DNA from: Chloroflexota bacterium
GTDB taxonomy: Bacteria; Chloroflexota; Anaerolineae; Thermoflexales; Thermoflexaceae
Length of the DNA: 7,227 bases
Assembly: GCA_030550075.1 (NCBI GenBank)
Contig: JAUQQB010000139.1
Location: 1 to 7,227, forward strand
Reading direction: 5' to 3'
Shown: in pieces, positions 1 to 6,184 of the stretch
How positions within the stretch are numbered: position 1 is the first letter of the stretch
Layout: each line of letters starts with the position of its first letter
Notes under the pieces: model-generated
Seen by the model: the letters and a program-made list of their open reading frames with translations, nothing else
Told to the model about the DNA's origin: nothing
Database searches by the model: none
Position numbers and translations under genes: made by a program

Positions 1-53
1 TCTTCAGTGTGAGAATGGCGGAATCGTTACGACAGCGGATCCTTCCTTGTTCC

Positions 54-104
54 CTTTCTCCTTTCCTCCCCGCGGCCCGGAGGGCCGCAGGGAGGGGAAA
101 GAAA
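54..104. repeat. GC-rich inverted repeat related to the MITE core hairpin
   Basis: A pyrimidine-rich left arm and purine-rich right arm flank a perfect 7-bp centre, GCGGCCC (72-78), loop GGA, GGGCCGC (82-88). The outer stem is imperfect, with bulges around 68 and 89. Sequence and layout closely resemble the first hairpin of the mobile element at 2817-2865: CTTTCTCC start, CTCCCC, GGCCC, a 3-nt loop, and a GGGAGGGG...AGAAA end. The ATAGGAGTT terminal repeats of that element are absent on both sides. It could be the terminator of a gene left of the window, though it lacks a convincing T-run, or a dispersed hairpin module. The similarity is seen directly; the role is unknown. Confidence 0.5.
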
Positions 105-118
105 CCCTATCGCAGCGT

Positions 119-155
119 CTGGGGACGGAGAGATCCCCTTCCGGAATCTCCCCAG
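119..155 (+). other. Possible leader hairpin upstream of the M24 peptidase gene
   Basis: CTGGG (119-123) can pair with CCCAG (151-155), and GAGAT (130-134) with the adjoining ATCTC (146-150), giving a bulged stem in the untranslated region about 45 bases before the peptidase start. No known riboswitch class is recognised. It may be chance pairing in GC-rich DNA. Confidence 0.2.
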
Positions 156-188
156 CCCCAAAGATCTTCCTGAAAGCTCAGGGGAAGA

Positions 189-193
189 GGAGG
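189..193 (+). promoter_or_regulatory. Ribosome binding site fixing the peptidase start
   Basis: GGAGG lies 6 bases before the ATG at 200. The same frame is open from an ATG at 47, but that start has no Shine-Dalgarno and would add 51 low-complexity residues encoded by the inverted repeat at 54-104, so the start at 200 is preferred. Confidence 0.75.
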
Positions 194-199
194 CCTTCC

Positions 200-1396
200 A
201 TGCCCAACCCTGCCCTCATCCGCGAGAAGGTCCGACAGGCGATCGGCATTCTGAACGAGAAGGGGATCGACGCCTGGTTAACATTCGTCCGGGAGACCGA
301 GCAGACGCGGGATCCGGTGCTGGATCTGATCCTCGATCTGAACGTGACCTGGGTCTCCGCGTTCCTTCTCACGGCGAAAGGAGACCGGGTGGCGATCGTC
401 GGGCGGTTCGATCGGGAGAATGTGGCGGCGCTGGGAATCTGGGACCCGGTGATCGGGTATGACGAGAGCATTCGCGAGCCTCTGGTGGAAACGCTGCAGC
501 GCCTGAACCCGCGGGAGATCGCCATTAACTATTCGGAAAATGACCCCGCTGCCGATGGGTTGACCCACGGGATGTGGTGCCTCCTCCACCGGATGCTGAG
601 CGGCACACCGTTTGTGGGCCGTCTGATCTCCGCTGAGGATCTCATCGGGGCGCTGCGGGGCCGCAAGACCCCGCTGGAAGTGGAGGCCATCCGCCGGGCG
701 GTGGAGACCACCGAGGCTCTGTTTGACGAGATCGGGGCCTTCCTGCGCCCCGGGCGCTCGGAACGGGAGATCCAGGCCTTCGTCCATGAGCGGATGCGCG
801 CAAGGGGTGTGGAGCCGGCGTGGGACCCGGATTATTGCCCCATTGTGGCCATCGGGCCGGAGGCGCCGATCGGGCATGCGATGCCCGGGGATCGTCCGGT
901 GACCCCCGGGGTGCTGATCCACGTGGATGTAGGCGTGCGACAGGACGGTTTCTGCTCCGATCTACAGCGGGTCTGGTATGTCTTGCGGGAGGGGGAGGAG
1001 GGCCCGCCGCTGGAGGTCCAGCGGGCCTTCCAGGCGGTCCGTGGAGCGCTCCTGGCGGGGTTCCAGGCCCTGCGCCCGGGGGTCCAGGGATGGGAAGTGG
1101 ACGCCGCGGCGCGCCGGGCCCTCACCCAGCAGGGTTATCCCGAGTATCTGCATGCCCTGGGTCATCACATCGGGCGGACCGTCCATGATGGCTCGACGGT
1201 CCTGGGGCCCCGATGGGAGCGTTATGGGCAGACGCCTTATGGGGTGGTGGAAGCCGGCAACGTCTTCACGCTGGAGCTGGGCGTGAAGGTGCCCGGGTAT
1301 GGTTACATCGGGCTGGAGGAGGATGTGCTGGTCACGCCGCGGGGCGCGGAGTGGATCAGCCATCCACAGACTGAACTATGGGTGATCCGGCCGTGA
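200..1396 (+). CDS. M24 family metallopeptidase (Xaa-Pro aminopeptidase/prolidase-like)
   Basis: Predicted cytosolic dinuclear-metal peptidase of the pita-bread fold, probably removing the N-terminal residue before proline or splitting X-Pro dipeptides. The protein has 398 residues, the usual size for the aminopeptidase P/prolidase group. Residues about 1-150 form a creatinase-type N-terminal domain and about 155-390 the M24 catalytic domain. All five expected metal ligands are visible: D243 (HVDVGV), D254 (CSDLQR), H322 (LGHHIGR), E359 (TLELGV) and E373 (GLEEDVLVT). H226 (GHAMPGD) and H329 (TVHDG) match the conserved substrate-pocket histidines. No signal peptide is seen. The 3' end overlaps the following sigma-factor gene, so the two are probably co-transcribed and translationally coupled. 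The family is clear; the exact substrate (dipeptide, longer peptide, or a non-peptide creatinase-like substrate) cannot be told from sequence. Confidence 0.9.
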   Translation: MPNPALIREKVRQAIGILNEKGIDAWLTFVRETEQTRDPVLDLILDLNVTWVSAFLLTAKGDRVAIVGRFDRENVAALGIWDPVIGYDESIREPLVETLQRLNPREIAINYSENDPAADGLTHGMWCLLHRMLSGTPFVGRLISAEDLIGALRGRKTPLEVEAIRRAVETTEALFDEIGAFLRPGRSEREIQAFVHERMRARGVEPAWDPDYCPIVAIGPEAPIGHAMPGDRPVTPGVLIHVDVGVRQDGFCSDLQRVWYVLREGEEGPPLEVQRAFQAVRGALLAGFQALRPGVQGWEVDAAARRALTQQGYPEYLHALGHHIGRTVHDGSTVLGPRWERYGQTPYGVVEAGNVFTLELGVKVPGYGYIGLEEDVLVTPRGAEWISHPQTELWVIRP

Positions 1397-1974
1397 AGGA
1401 ACCGGGCTACGCGGATCTGGATGATGCGGCTCTCCTGATGCGGATCGCCGGCGGCGATGAACAGGCGCTGGCCGCTCTCTATGACCGACATGGGCCCCGG
1501 GCGTTCTCCCTCGCCCTTCGCATCCTGGGCGACCCGGAGACCGCGGAGGAGGTTGTCCTGGATGTGTTCTGGAGCATCTGGCAGCACGCCGGAACCTTCA
1601 TGCCGGAGCGGAGCCGCTTCACCACCTGGCTCTATGCGATGGTTCGCAATCGGGCCATCGATGCGCTGCGTCGGCGTCGCGTCCGGCCGCCTCGAGCCTA
1701 TGAAATCGAGCCCGAATCAGCGGAGGCTGCAGCTGCGGATCCGACGGTGGAAGCCCTGGCGGAGGCGGAGGAGCTGTCCCGGGCGATCCGGGAGGCGATG
1801 GCGGCCCTTCCAGAAGCGCAGCGCCAGGTGCTGGAGCTGGCCTATTTTCGGGGATGGTCGCATCGGGAGATCGCGGAATATCTGGGGGAGCCGCTGGGCA
1901 CGGTGAAAAGCCGCCTGCATCTGGCGCTCCGGAAGCTCCACGACTGGCTGGCCGAACGGGGCCTGTTTCCCTGA
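1378..1974 (+). CDS. RNA polymerase ECF-type sigma-70 factor
   Basis: Alternative sigma factor that directs RNA polymerase to a dedicated set of promoters, normally held inactive by a partner anti-sigma factor. From the ATG at 1378 it has 198 residues. Region 2 spans about 33-102 (core binding and -10 recognition, with FTTWLYAMVRNRAIDALRRRR). An acidic, alanine-rich linker covers about 108-132. Region 4 spans about 136-190, with the -35-reading helix-turn-helix GWSHREIAEYLGEPLGTVKSR. No region 1.1 or 3 is present, as expected for ECF factors; the overall style is close to the SigK group. The start is uncertain. ATG 1378 has no Shine-Dalgarno. GTG 1393 overlaps the peptidase stop as GTGA, and GGTGATCC (1381-1388) just before it is complementary to the typical 16S rRNA tail; that start would give 193 residues. 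The next gene is its likely anti-sigma factor. Confidence 0.93.
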   Translation: MGDPAVKEPGYADLDDAALLMRIAGGDEQALAALYDRHGPRAFSLALRILGDPETAEEVVLDVFWSIWQHAGTFMPERSRFTTWLYAMVRNRAIDALRRRRVRPPRAYEIEPESAEAAAADPTVEALAEAEELSRAIREAMAALPEAQRQVLELAYFRGWSHREIAEYLGEPLGTVKSRLHLALRKLHDWLAERGLFP

Positions 1975-2042
1975 ATTCGATCAGCGCCGCTATGTGATCT
2001 CCGGCGAAGTGGGTTGCGTATTATTCCATAGGGGATCTGCGG

Positions 2043-2705
2043 ATGATGAACGCCCAGCATGAGGTCTTCGAGGAAGAGCTGGCTGCTTACGCGCTGGGGG
2101 CGCTGCCGCCGGAGGAGGCGGCGGCGGTCGTGGCCCATCTGGCGGGGTGTCCTGTTTGCCGCGAAACCGTGGCCCGGTATCGGGAGACGGCCACGGCCCT
2201 GGCTTATGCGGTGCCGTTGCGGCCCCCGCCTCCTCGCCTGAAGGCCCGCCTGATGGCCCGGGTGCGACGGCCCCAACGGGGAAACTGGCAGTGGCTGGGG
2301 ATGGGCGCTGCGCTGGTGGTGGCCACCCTGCTGTTGACCCTGGCCGCCCCGCTCATCTTCGCTACCCGGCCTTCGGTCGCCCCCCGTGTGATCCCGTTGC
2401 AGGGCGCGGAGGCCGCCCCGGACGCGGAAGGATATCTCATCCTGGAAGACGGCCAGGGCCTGCTGGTCACGAAAGGCTTAGCGGTCCCCCCCGAAGGCCA
2501 GGTGTATCAGGTCTGGTTCGTGGACCCCGCGGAGCGACGGGTCAGCGGCGGCACGTTCCGCACCCTTCCCCGCCCGTATGGCGTTTACACGGTGACCGTC
2601 CCATCGAACTTTCCGCTCTACGTTCGCATCGGGGTGACCATCGAGCCGGAAGGGGGAAGCCCCCGGCCCACCGGGCCCCAGGTCCTCCGGGGCGTCCTGC
2701 GTTGA
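2043..2705 (+). CDS. Membrane anti-sigma factor with zinc-binding motif and RskA-type outer domain
   Basis: Predicted single-pass membrane protein that sequesters the ECF sigma factor encoded 68 bases upstream. It has 220 residues. The N-terminal cytosolic part (about 5-75) carries a zinc anti-sigma motif, H32-x3-C36-x2-C39, with an additional H6. A proline/arginine-rich linker (58-79) leads to one membrane span at about 85-107. The outer C-terminal domain (about 112-220) contains VYQVWFVDP (154-162) and the glycine/threonine strands typical of the RskA C-terminal domain. In characterised RskA proteins, regulated intramembrane proteolysis releases the sigma factor; no protease gene for that step is seen here. 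The start is ATG 2043 or the adjacent ATG 2046, preceded by GGGGATC. The inducing signal is unknown. Family assignment rests on the zinc motif, topology and position after the sigma gene. Confidence 0.87.
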   Translation: MMNAQHEVFEEELAAYALGALPPEEAAAVVAHLAGCPVCRETVARYRETATALAYAVPLRPPPPRLKARLMARVRRPQRGNWQWLGMGAALVVATLLLTLAAPLIFATRPSVAPRVIPLQGAEAAPDAEGYLILEDGQGLLVTKGLAVPPEGQVYQVWFVDPAERRVSGGTFRTLPRPYGVYTVTVPSNFPLYVRIGVTIEPEGGSPRPTGPQVLRGVLR

Positions 2706-2816
2706 GCCTATAGGGACATGGGCGGAGGGCTCCTCTTGCCGGCCCAGCCTCGAAAATCTCAAATAGGAGTTGCGCAGTTCGGGGCTCGCGAGAAGAGGTA
2801 GAATGGCCCCACCCCC

Positions 2817-2865
2817 TTTCTCCCCCCTCCCCACGGCCCTTTGGGCCGTGGGGAGGGGGGAGAAA
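2817..2865. repeat. Perfect 23-bp inverted repeat (core hairpin I of MITE copy 1)
   Basis: The left arm 2817-2839 is exactly complementary to 2843-2865 around a TTT loop. The left arm is pyrimidine-rich (mostly C) and the right arm purine-rich (mostly G). No T-run follows the stem directly on the plus strand (ATATAT and then TTTTT, which belongs to the next hairpin), though it may still act as a terminator. Confidence 0.9.
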
Positions 2866-2869
2866 TATA

Positions 2870-2914
2870 TTTTTGGGGGCATCGCGCGCCGAAGGCGCGC
2901 GATGCCCCCAAAAA
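2870..2914. repeat. Perfect 21-bp inverted repeat (core hairpin II of MITE copy 1)
   Basis: The left arm 2870-2890 (TTTTTGGGGG, then CATCGCGCGCC) pairs without mismatch to 2894-2914 around a GAA loop. The stem is closed by T5/A5 at its base, so each strand reads as a GC stem with a T-run at one side. This is compatible with a bidirectional intrinsic terminator. Confidence 0.9.
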
Positions 2915-3110
2915 CCCCCAGGAGAAAACCAGCTGCGTAACTCCTATCTCATATCTCCAATGTGGATGAGGCCATCCGGATTGCTCTCCAGTGTGGGGCG
3001 AATCCCACCGCGGTATGATGGGAGCACAGCCCTCAGGGGTGGGGAACCGGGATGGGTGCTGAAGGCGCCTCCCTCAACCCCTCGGATGCCATCCTCTCAC
3101 CTCCCATTCT

Positions 3111-3115
3111 GGAGG
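3111..3115 (+). promoter_or_regulatory. Ribosome binding site of the amidohydrolase gene
   Basis: GGAGG sits 7 bases before ATG 3123, the first in-frame start that also begins the family's N-terminal beta-strand sequence (ADWILWNARIYT). Confidence 0.8.
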
Positions 3116-3122
3116 TCGATCG

Positions 3123-4700
3123 ATGCAAACGGCGGACTGGATCCTCTGGAACGCCCGGATCTACACCCAGGATCCGGAGCAACCCATAGCCGGGGCCATC
3201 GCCATCATCGGCGAACGGATCGGCGCGGTCGGCCACACCGGGGACATGAGGCCCTGGCAGGGCCCTCGCACCCGGACCCTGGATCTGGGCGGCGCGACGG
3301 TGCTCCCGGGCCTGGTGGATGCCCATCTGCATCTGGAAGGGTATGCCCGACGCCGGATGGGGGTGGATGTGGATACACCGACTCTGGAGGAGGCCCTGGA
3401 GCGTGTGGCCCGTCGGGCGGCCTACACGCCGCCGGGGACCTGGATCATCGGCCGGGGATGGCTGCAGGAACGATGGGGACGGTTCCCCTCGGCCGATGAT
3501 CTGGATCCGGTGGCGCCCGCGCATCCAGTGGCCCTCTGGGCTCGCAGCGGGCATGCCCTCTGGGTGAACCGGGAGGCCATGCGTCAGGCGGGGATCACCA
3601 GCGAGACCCCGGATCCGCCTGGCGGGCGCATCGCCCGGGATCCACGGGGGGAGCCGATCGGTCTCTTCTTCGAACGGGCAATGGATCTGATCATCCGGGC
3701 GATCCCGGAGCCCTCCACAGAGGAGCTGGCCGAGGCCCTGTATGAGGCGCTCCATGAGCTGGCCGCCCTGGGCCTGACAGCCGTTCACAACTTCGATGGG
3801 CCTCGCGCCTTCGCCGCCCTCCAGGTCCTTCGCGAGCGCGGAGATTTGCCCCTGCGGGTGGTGCAGCATCTTCCCCTTACCATGCTGGATCATGCGCTGG
3901 CCCTGGGCCTGCGCACCGGGTTCGGCGATGACTGGTTGCGCATCGGGGCGGTGAAGATCTTCGCCGATGGCGCCCTGGGGCCGCGGACCGCCTGGATGCT
4001 GGCCCCATATGAAGGAGAGCCGGAGAACCTGGGGATGGCCTTCACGCCCCCGGAGGCCATGCGGGAGGCGGCGCGGCGGGCCACCGCGACAGGCCTCTGG
4101 CTGGCCATCCACGCCATCGGGGATCGGGCCAACCGGGAGGTCCTGGATCTTTATGCCGAATTACGGGAACTGGAGGCGCGGCTGGGGATCCCGCCGGAGG
4201 CCCGGCGTCATCGCATCGAACATGCGCAGCTCGTGCATCCGGACGATATCCCGCGCTTTGGCCAGCTGGGAGTCGTCGCCTCGATGCAGCCGATCCACGC
4301 GGTCTCGGATCGGCCGATGGCGGAGCGTTACTGGGGGAAGCGCTGCGCGACCGCCTATGCCTGGCGTAGCCTGAAGGAGCGTGGGGCCTCGCTGGCCTTC
4401 GGCTCCGACGCCCCGGTGGAGCCGCCGAACCCTTTCTGGGGCCTGCACGCCGCCGTGGTCCGCGATGGCTGGCATCCGGAGCAGGCCCTCTCCCTGGCGG
4501 AGGCCCTGGAAGCCTATACCGTGGGCCCGGCATGGGCCGCCGGACTGGAGCGCTGGCAGGGCCGGTTGCGGCCCGGGATGTGGGCGGACCTCATTGTGCT
4601 CCCGGAGGATCCCTTCAGGATCCCAGCGGAGGGGCTGCGCGAGCTAACCGTGCTCGGCACGATGGTGGGCGGGCGCTGGGTCTATCAGCGCCTGGTATAG
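3123..4700 (+). CDS. Amidohydrolase family 3 protein (YtcJ-type metal-dependent hydrolase)
   Basis: Predicted cytosolic metal-dependent hydrolase of the amidohydrolase superfamily, acting on an unidentified amide, imide or related C-N bond. Its 525 residues match the family length. A small beta-sandwich is formed by the N-terminus (1-60) and C-terminus (about 480-525, with GRLRPGMWADLIVLPEDPF). Between them is the TIM barrel. Visible active-site residues are H68 and H70 (DAHLH), K278 (AVKIFADG, a position often bridging metal), H330 (AIHAIGD), H367 (IEHAQL) and D429 (GSDAPVE). The segments RFPSADDLDPVAP (120-132) and RSGHALWVN (141-149) are characteristic of the YtcJ/AepA-like subgroup. No signal peptide is seen. 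The gene stands alone on this strand between the mobile element and a converging exporter gene. The superfamily is certain; the substrate is not predictable. Confidence 0.92.
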   Translation: MQTADWILWNARIYTQDPEQPIAGAIAIIGERIGAVGHTGDMRPWQGPRTRTLDLGGATVLPGLVDAHLHLEGYARRRMGVDVDTPTLEEALERVARRAAYTPPGTWIIGRGWLQERWGRFPSADDLDPVAPAHPVALWARSGHALWVNREAMRQAGITSETPDPPGGRIARDPRGEPIGLFFERAMDLIIRAIPEPSTEELAEALYEALHELAALGLTAVHNFDGPRAFAALQVLRERGDLPLRVVQHLPLTMLDHALALGLRTGFGDDWLRIGAVKIFADGALGPRTAWMLAPYEGEPENLGMAFTPPEAMREAARRATATGLWLAIHAIGDRANREVLDLYAELRELEARLGIPPEARRHRIEHAQLVHPDDIPRFGQLGVVASMQPIHAVSDRPMAERYWGKRCATAYAWRSLKERGASLAFGSDAPVEPPNPFWGLHAAVVRDGWHPEQALSLAEALEAYTVGPAWAAGLERWQGRLRPGMWADLIVLPEDPFRIPAEGLRELTVLGTMVGGRWVYQRLV

Positions 4701-4768
4701 GGCACCCTGCGCCATTCCATCCGTTGCTCGCATGGTGAGTGAGGGCGGCGGTCAGGGCTTTCCCATAA

Positions 4769-4812
4769 GGGGGTCTGGGGCTGCTCAGCGGCTCTCCCGG
4801 CCCCCGAATTTT
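4769..4812 (+). terminator. Possible terminator between convergent genes
   Basis: GGGGG (4769-4773) can pair with CCCCC (4801-4805), and an inner GGGG (4777-4780) with CCC (4796-4798), over an imperfect stem with GCT/AGC pairing near the loop. GAATTTT (4806-4812) follows. It lies between the amidohydrolase stop and the converging exporter stop, where a terminator is expected. Stem imperfections and the short T-run keep confidence modest. Confidence 0.4.
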
Positions 4813-4827
4813 CTATGGGACGGTGGC

Positions 4828-5670
4828 TCAGGCGGACGGGGCCTGCATCATCGTGAATACCCCCAGGATCACTAACGCCGCGCCCAGGTAGCCCAGCGGA
4901 CCGAATCGTTCCCCCCACATCCAGTATGAAACCACCATGGCCACCACCGGCTCCAGCGTGGCCACCACAGCCGCCCGGGTCGCTTCCAGCCGCCGCAGGC
5001 CAGCATAGTAAATCGAATAGGCGAGATAGGTGGAACAAACGGTCAGGAACGCGATCGCTCCCCAGGCGGGGAGCTCCGCGCGATGGAAGGAGATCAGGGG
5101 AAGCAAGCTCAGGGCCCCCACCGGCATCGCGTAAGCGAACAGGGTGGGGGTCTCATACCGCTGAAGGTAAATCTTCCCGAAAAGATAATACAGGGCGTAG
5201 GTCAACCCCGAGAGCAGACCCCAGAAAACCCCAGCCGGGCGGATTTGCACGTCGCCGCCCTGCAGGCTGACACCGGCCACGCCCACGAGGGTCAGGAACA
5301 GCGCCATGAGCTTATGGAGGTTCATCGGCTCTTTCAGGAAAAGCCATGAGAGGAGGGCTACCCAGGCGGGGGCTGTGTAAAGCAGCACCGCGGCCATTGC
5401 CCCGCCGCCGGCCTGCACAGCGAGCTGGAAGGAGGCGTAGAACAGCGCCACACCGATCAGGCCGAAGCTCAGCACGCTCGGGAGATCCCGCCATGCGACC
5501 CGGATCCGGCCGATGAGGAAGGCGTGCGACCCGAACAAAAGGCCCCCAAAGACCGCCCGCCAGAAGGCGACCTCCAGGGGCGTCAGCCCATAGGTGAAGG
5601 CCAGCCGGCTCACGGGACCGATCAACCCCCACAGAAAGGCCGCAGTCAACATGTAAAGGTAACCGATCAT
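4828..5670 (-). CDS. DMT superfamily transporter with two EamA domains
   Basis: Predicted inner-membrane carrier of the drug/metabolite transporter superfamily, usually exporting amino acids or other small metabolites. Its 280 residues contain about ten hydrophobic segments arranged as two EamA repeats, roughly residues 1-138 and 145-275. Each repeat ends in the family's typical pattern: LLYTAPAWVALLSWLFLKEP (97-115) with a following LTLVGVAGV helix, and ATLEPVVAMVVSYWMWGERF (237-256) with a following LGAALVILGVF helix. The ATG has a GAGGGGG ribosome binding site on the minus strand (5676-5682) 5 bases upstream. The gene converges on the amidohydrolase gene with a 127-base gap. The cargo is not predictable; a link to the amidohydrolase product is only a positional guess. 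Confidence 0.92.
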   Translation of the reverse strand: MIGYLYMLTAAFLWGLIGPVSRLAFTYGLTPLEVAFWRAVFGGLLFGSHAFLIGRIRVAWRDLPSVLSFGLIGVALFYASFQLAVQAGGGAMAAVLLYTAPAWVALLSWLFLKEPMNLHKLMALFLTLVGVAGVSLQGGDVQIRPAGVFWGLLSGLTYALYYLFGKIYLQRYETPTLFAYAMPVGALSLLPLISFHRAELPAWGAIAFLTVCSTYLAYSIYYAGLRRLEATRAAVVATLEPVVAMVVSYWMWGERFGPLGYLGAALVILGVFTMMQAPSA

Positions 5671-6020
5671 CGGTTCCCCCTCGAAGATGTTTCAGGATTT
5701 CAGGTGCGGAGGGTCGTCTCCCGCTTCGATGTGGAGCGAGCGGGATCGTCGGCTGGACAGGTCCCCATGGCCCAGGGGATCATAAGCGGGAAATCAGCTC
5801 AGGGTGGGACAGGAGGCCCAGCCCTGAGATGGATCTGGCTGACGAGCCGCTGTGTCGATGTCTTTATGGAGTCTCGCGGTGTGAAAGAAACATCCAGAGC
5901 GATGGATGCTGGAGCGAGCCCCAGCCCCATGCGGTGGGTTTAGGGGGAGGGGCTCCATCTTCCTCAATGGAGCGCTCCGCTGGCTTCCGGATGGTTGCTC
6001 TGGCCAGACAAAGCTCAATA
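5671..6020. other. Gene-free interval with several short inverted repeats
   Basis: No frame here has a credible protein or start signal. Visible structure includes a tandem TTTCAGGA/TTTCAGG (5690-5704). TCCCGC (5719-5724) can pair with GCGGGA (5740-5745). CATCCA-GAGCGA-TGGATG is a perfect 6-bp hairpin (5891-5908), followed directly by GCTGG...CCAGC (5908-5925), also with AGCGAG in its loop. There is also a 10-bp palindrome GGAGCGCTCC (5969-5978). On the minus strand this would be the leader of the EamA gene. No tRNA or known riboswitch is recognised. Confidence 0.45.
5676..5682 (-). promoter_or_regulatory. Ribosome binding site of the EamA transporter gene
   Basis: Read on the minus strand this is GAGGGGG, with a 5-base spacer to the ATG whose first base is 5670. 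It supports that start. Confidence 0.7.
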
Positions 6021-6184
6021 ATAGGAGTTACGCAGCTGGTTTTCTCCTGGGGTTTGGGGGGAATCGCGCGCCTTCGGCGCGCGGTTCCACCCCCTTTATC
6101 CCCCCTCCTTACGGCTCTTTGGGCTGTGGGAAAGGGGGGGCCATTCTACCTCTTCTTGCGAGCCCCGAACTGCGTAACTCCTAT
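6021..6184 (-). mobile_element. MITE-like non-coding element, copy 2 (inverted)
   Basis: A 164-bp element in the opposite orientation to copy 1. Its terminal inverted repeats ATAGGAGTTACGCAG match 15/15, and it is flanked by an exact 5-bp target duplication CAATA (6016-6020 and 6185-6189). Read in the same direction, one arm differs from copy 1 at only about two positions over some 47 bases, and the other is identical over at least 32 bases. The core hairpins are partly degraded. Hairpin II keeps CGCGCGCC-TTC-GGCGCGCG (6065-6083), while hairpin I (about 6095-6143) has several mismatches and is shorter. It encodes no protein and sits between the MFS permease and EamA genes, 50 bases past the permease stop. 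Confidence 0.88.

Larger units (their letters stand above)
2763..2947 (+). mobile_element. MITE-like non-coding element, copy 1
   Basis: A 185-bp element with 15-bp terminal inverted repeats, ATAGGAGTTGCGCAG at the left and the reverse complement of ATAGGAGTTACGCAG at the right (14/15). It is bounded by CTCAA (2758-2762) and CTCAT (2948-2952), a probable 5-bp target duplication with one change. The core is two adjacent perfect hairpins. One has a 23-bp stem (2817-2839 with 2843-2865, loop TTT); the other has a 21-bp stem (2870-2890 with 2894-2914, loop GAA). It has no credible coding capacity, so movement would need a transposase supplied elsewhere; none is in the window. A second, inverted copy lies at 6021-6184. 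It sits in the gap between the anti-sigma gene and the amidohydrolase gene, where its hairpins could end or insulate transcription. The transposase family cannot be named from the ends alone. Confidence 0.85.

Noticed and set aside
47..199. N-terminal extension of the M24 peptidase from ATG 47.
   Set aside because: No ribosome binding site, the translation runs through an inverted repeat, and the extra 51 residues do not resemble the family N-terminus. ATG 200 has GGAGG at good spacing.
2763..2947. CRISPR array or simple REP element as an explanation of the repeats.
   Set aside because: There are only two dispersed inverted copies without regular spacers, and terminal repeats plus 5-bp target duplications fit a transposable element better.
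3014..3019. TATGAT as a -10 box for the amidohydrolase gene.
   Set aside because: The nearest -35-like hexamer, TTGCTC (2981-2986), leaves a 27-base spacer, and nothing suitable lies 16-18 bases upstream.
2873..3499. 208-residue plus-strand frame across the MITE and the start of the amidohydrolase gene.
   Set aside because: It begins inside hairpin II, has proline/glycine/arginine-rich shadow composition, and conflicts with the well-supported amidohydrolase frame.
5821..5850. CCCTGAGATGG followed by ATCTGGCTGACGAG, loosely like TPP-riboswitch landmarks on the plus strand.
   Set aside because: The order and spacing of the conserved blocks do not fit the TPP fold, and no plus-strand gene lies downstream.
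5839..5896. Hammerhead-ribozyme-like core: CTGACGAG (5839-5846), later GAAA (5883-5886), and TCTGG/CCAGA that could pair as stem I.
   Set aside because: Bases TGT intervene between the possible stem II (CCGC/GCGG) and GAAA, and there is no room for a stem III between GAAA and CCAGA, so the three-way core cannot form.
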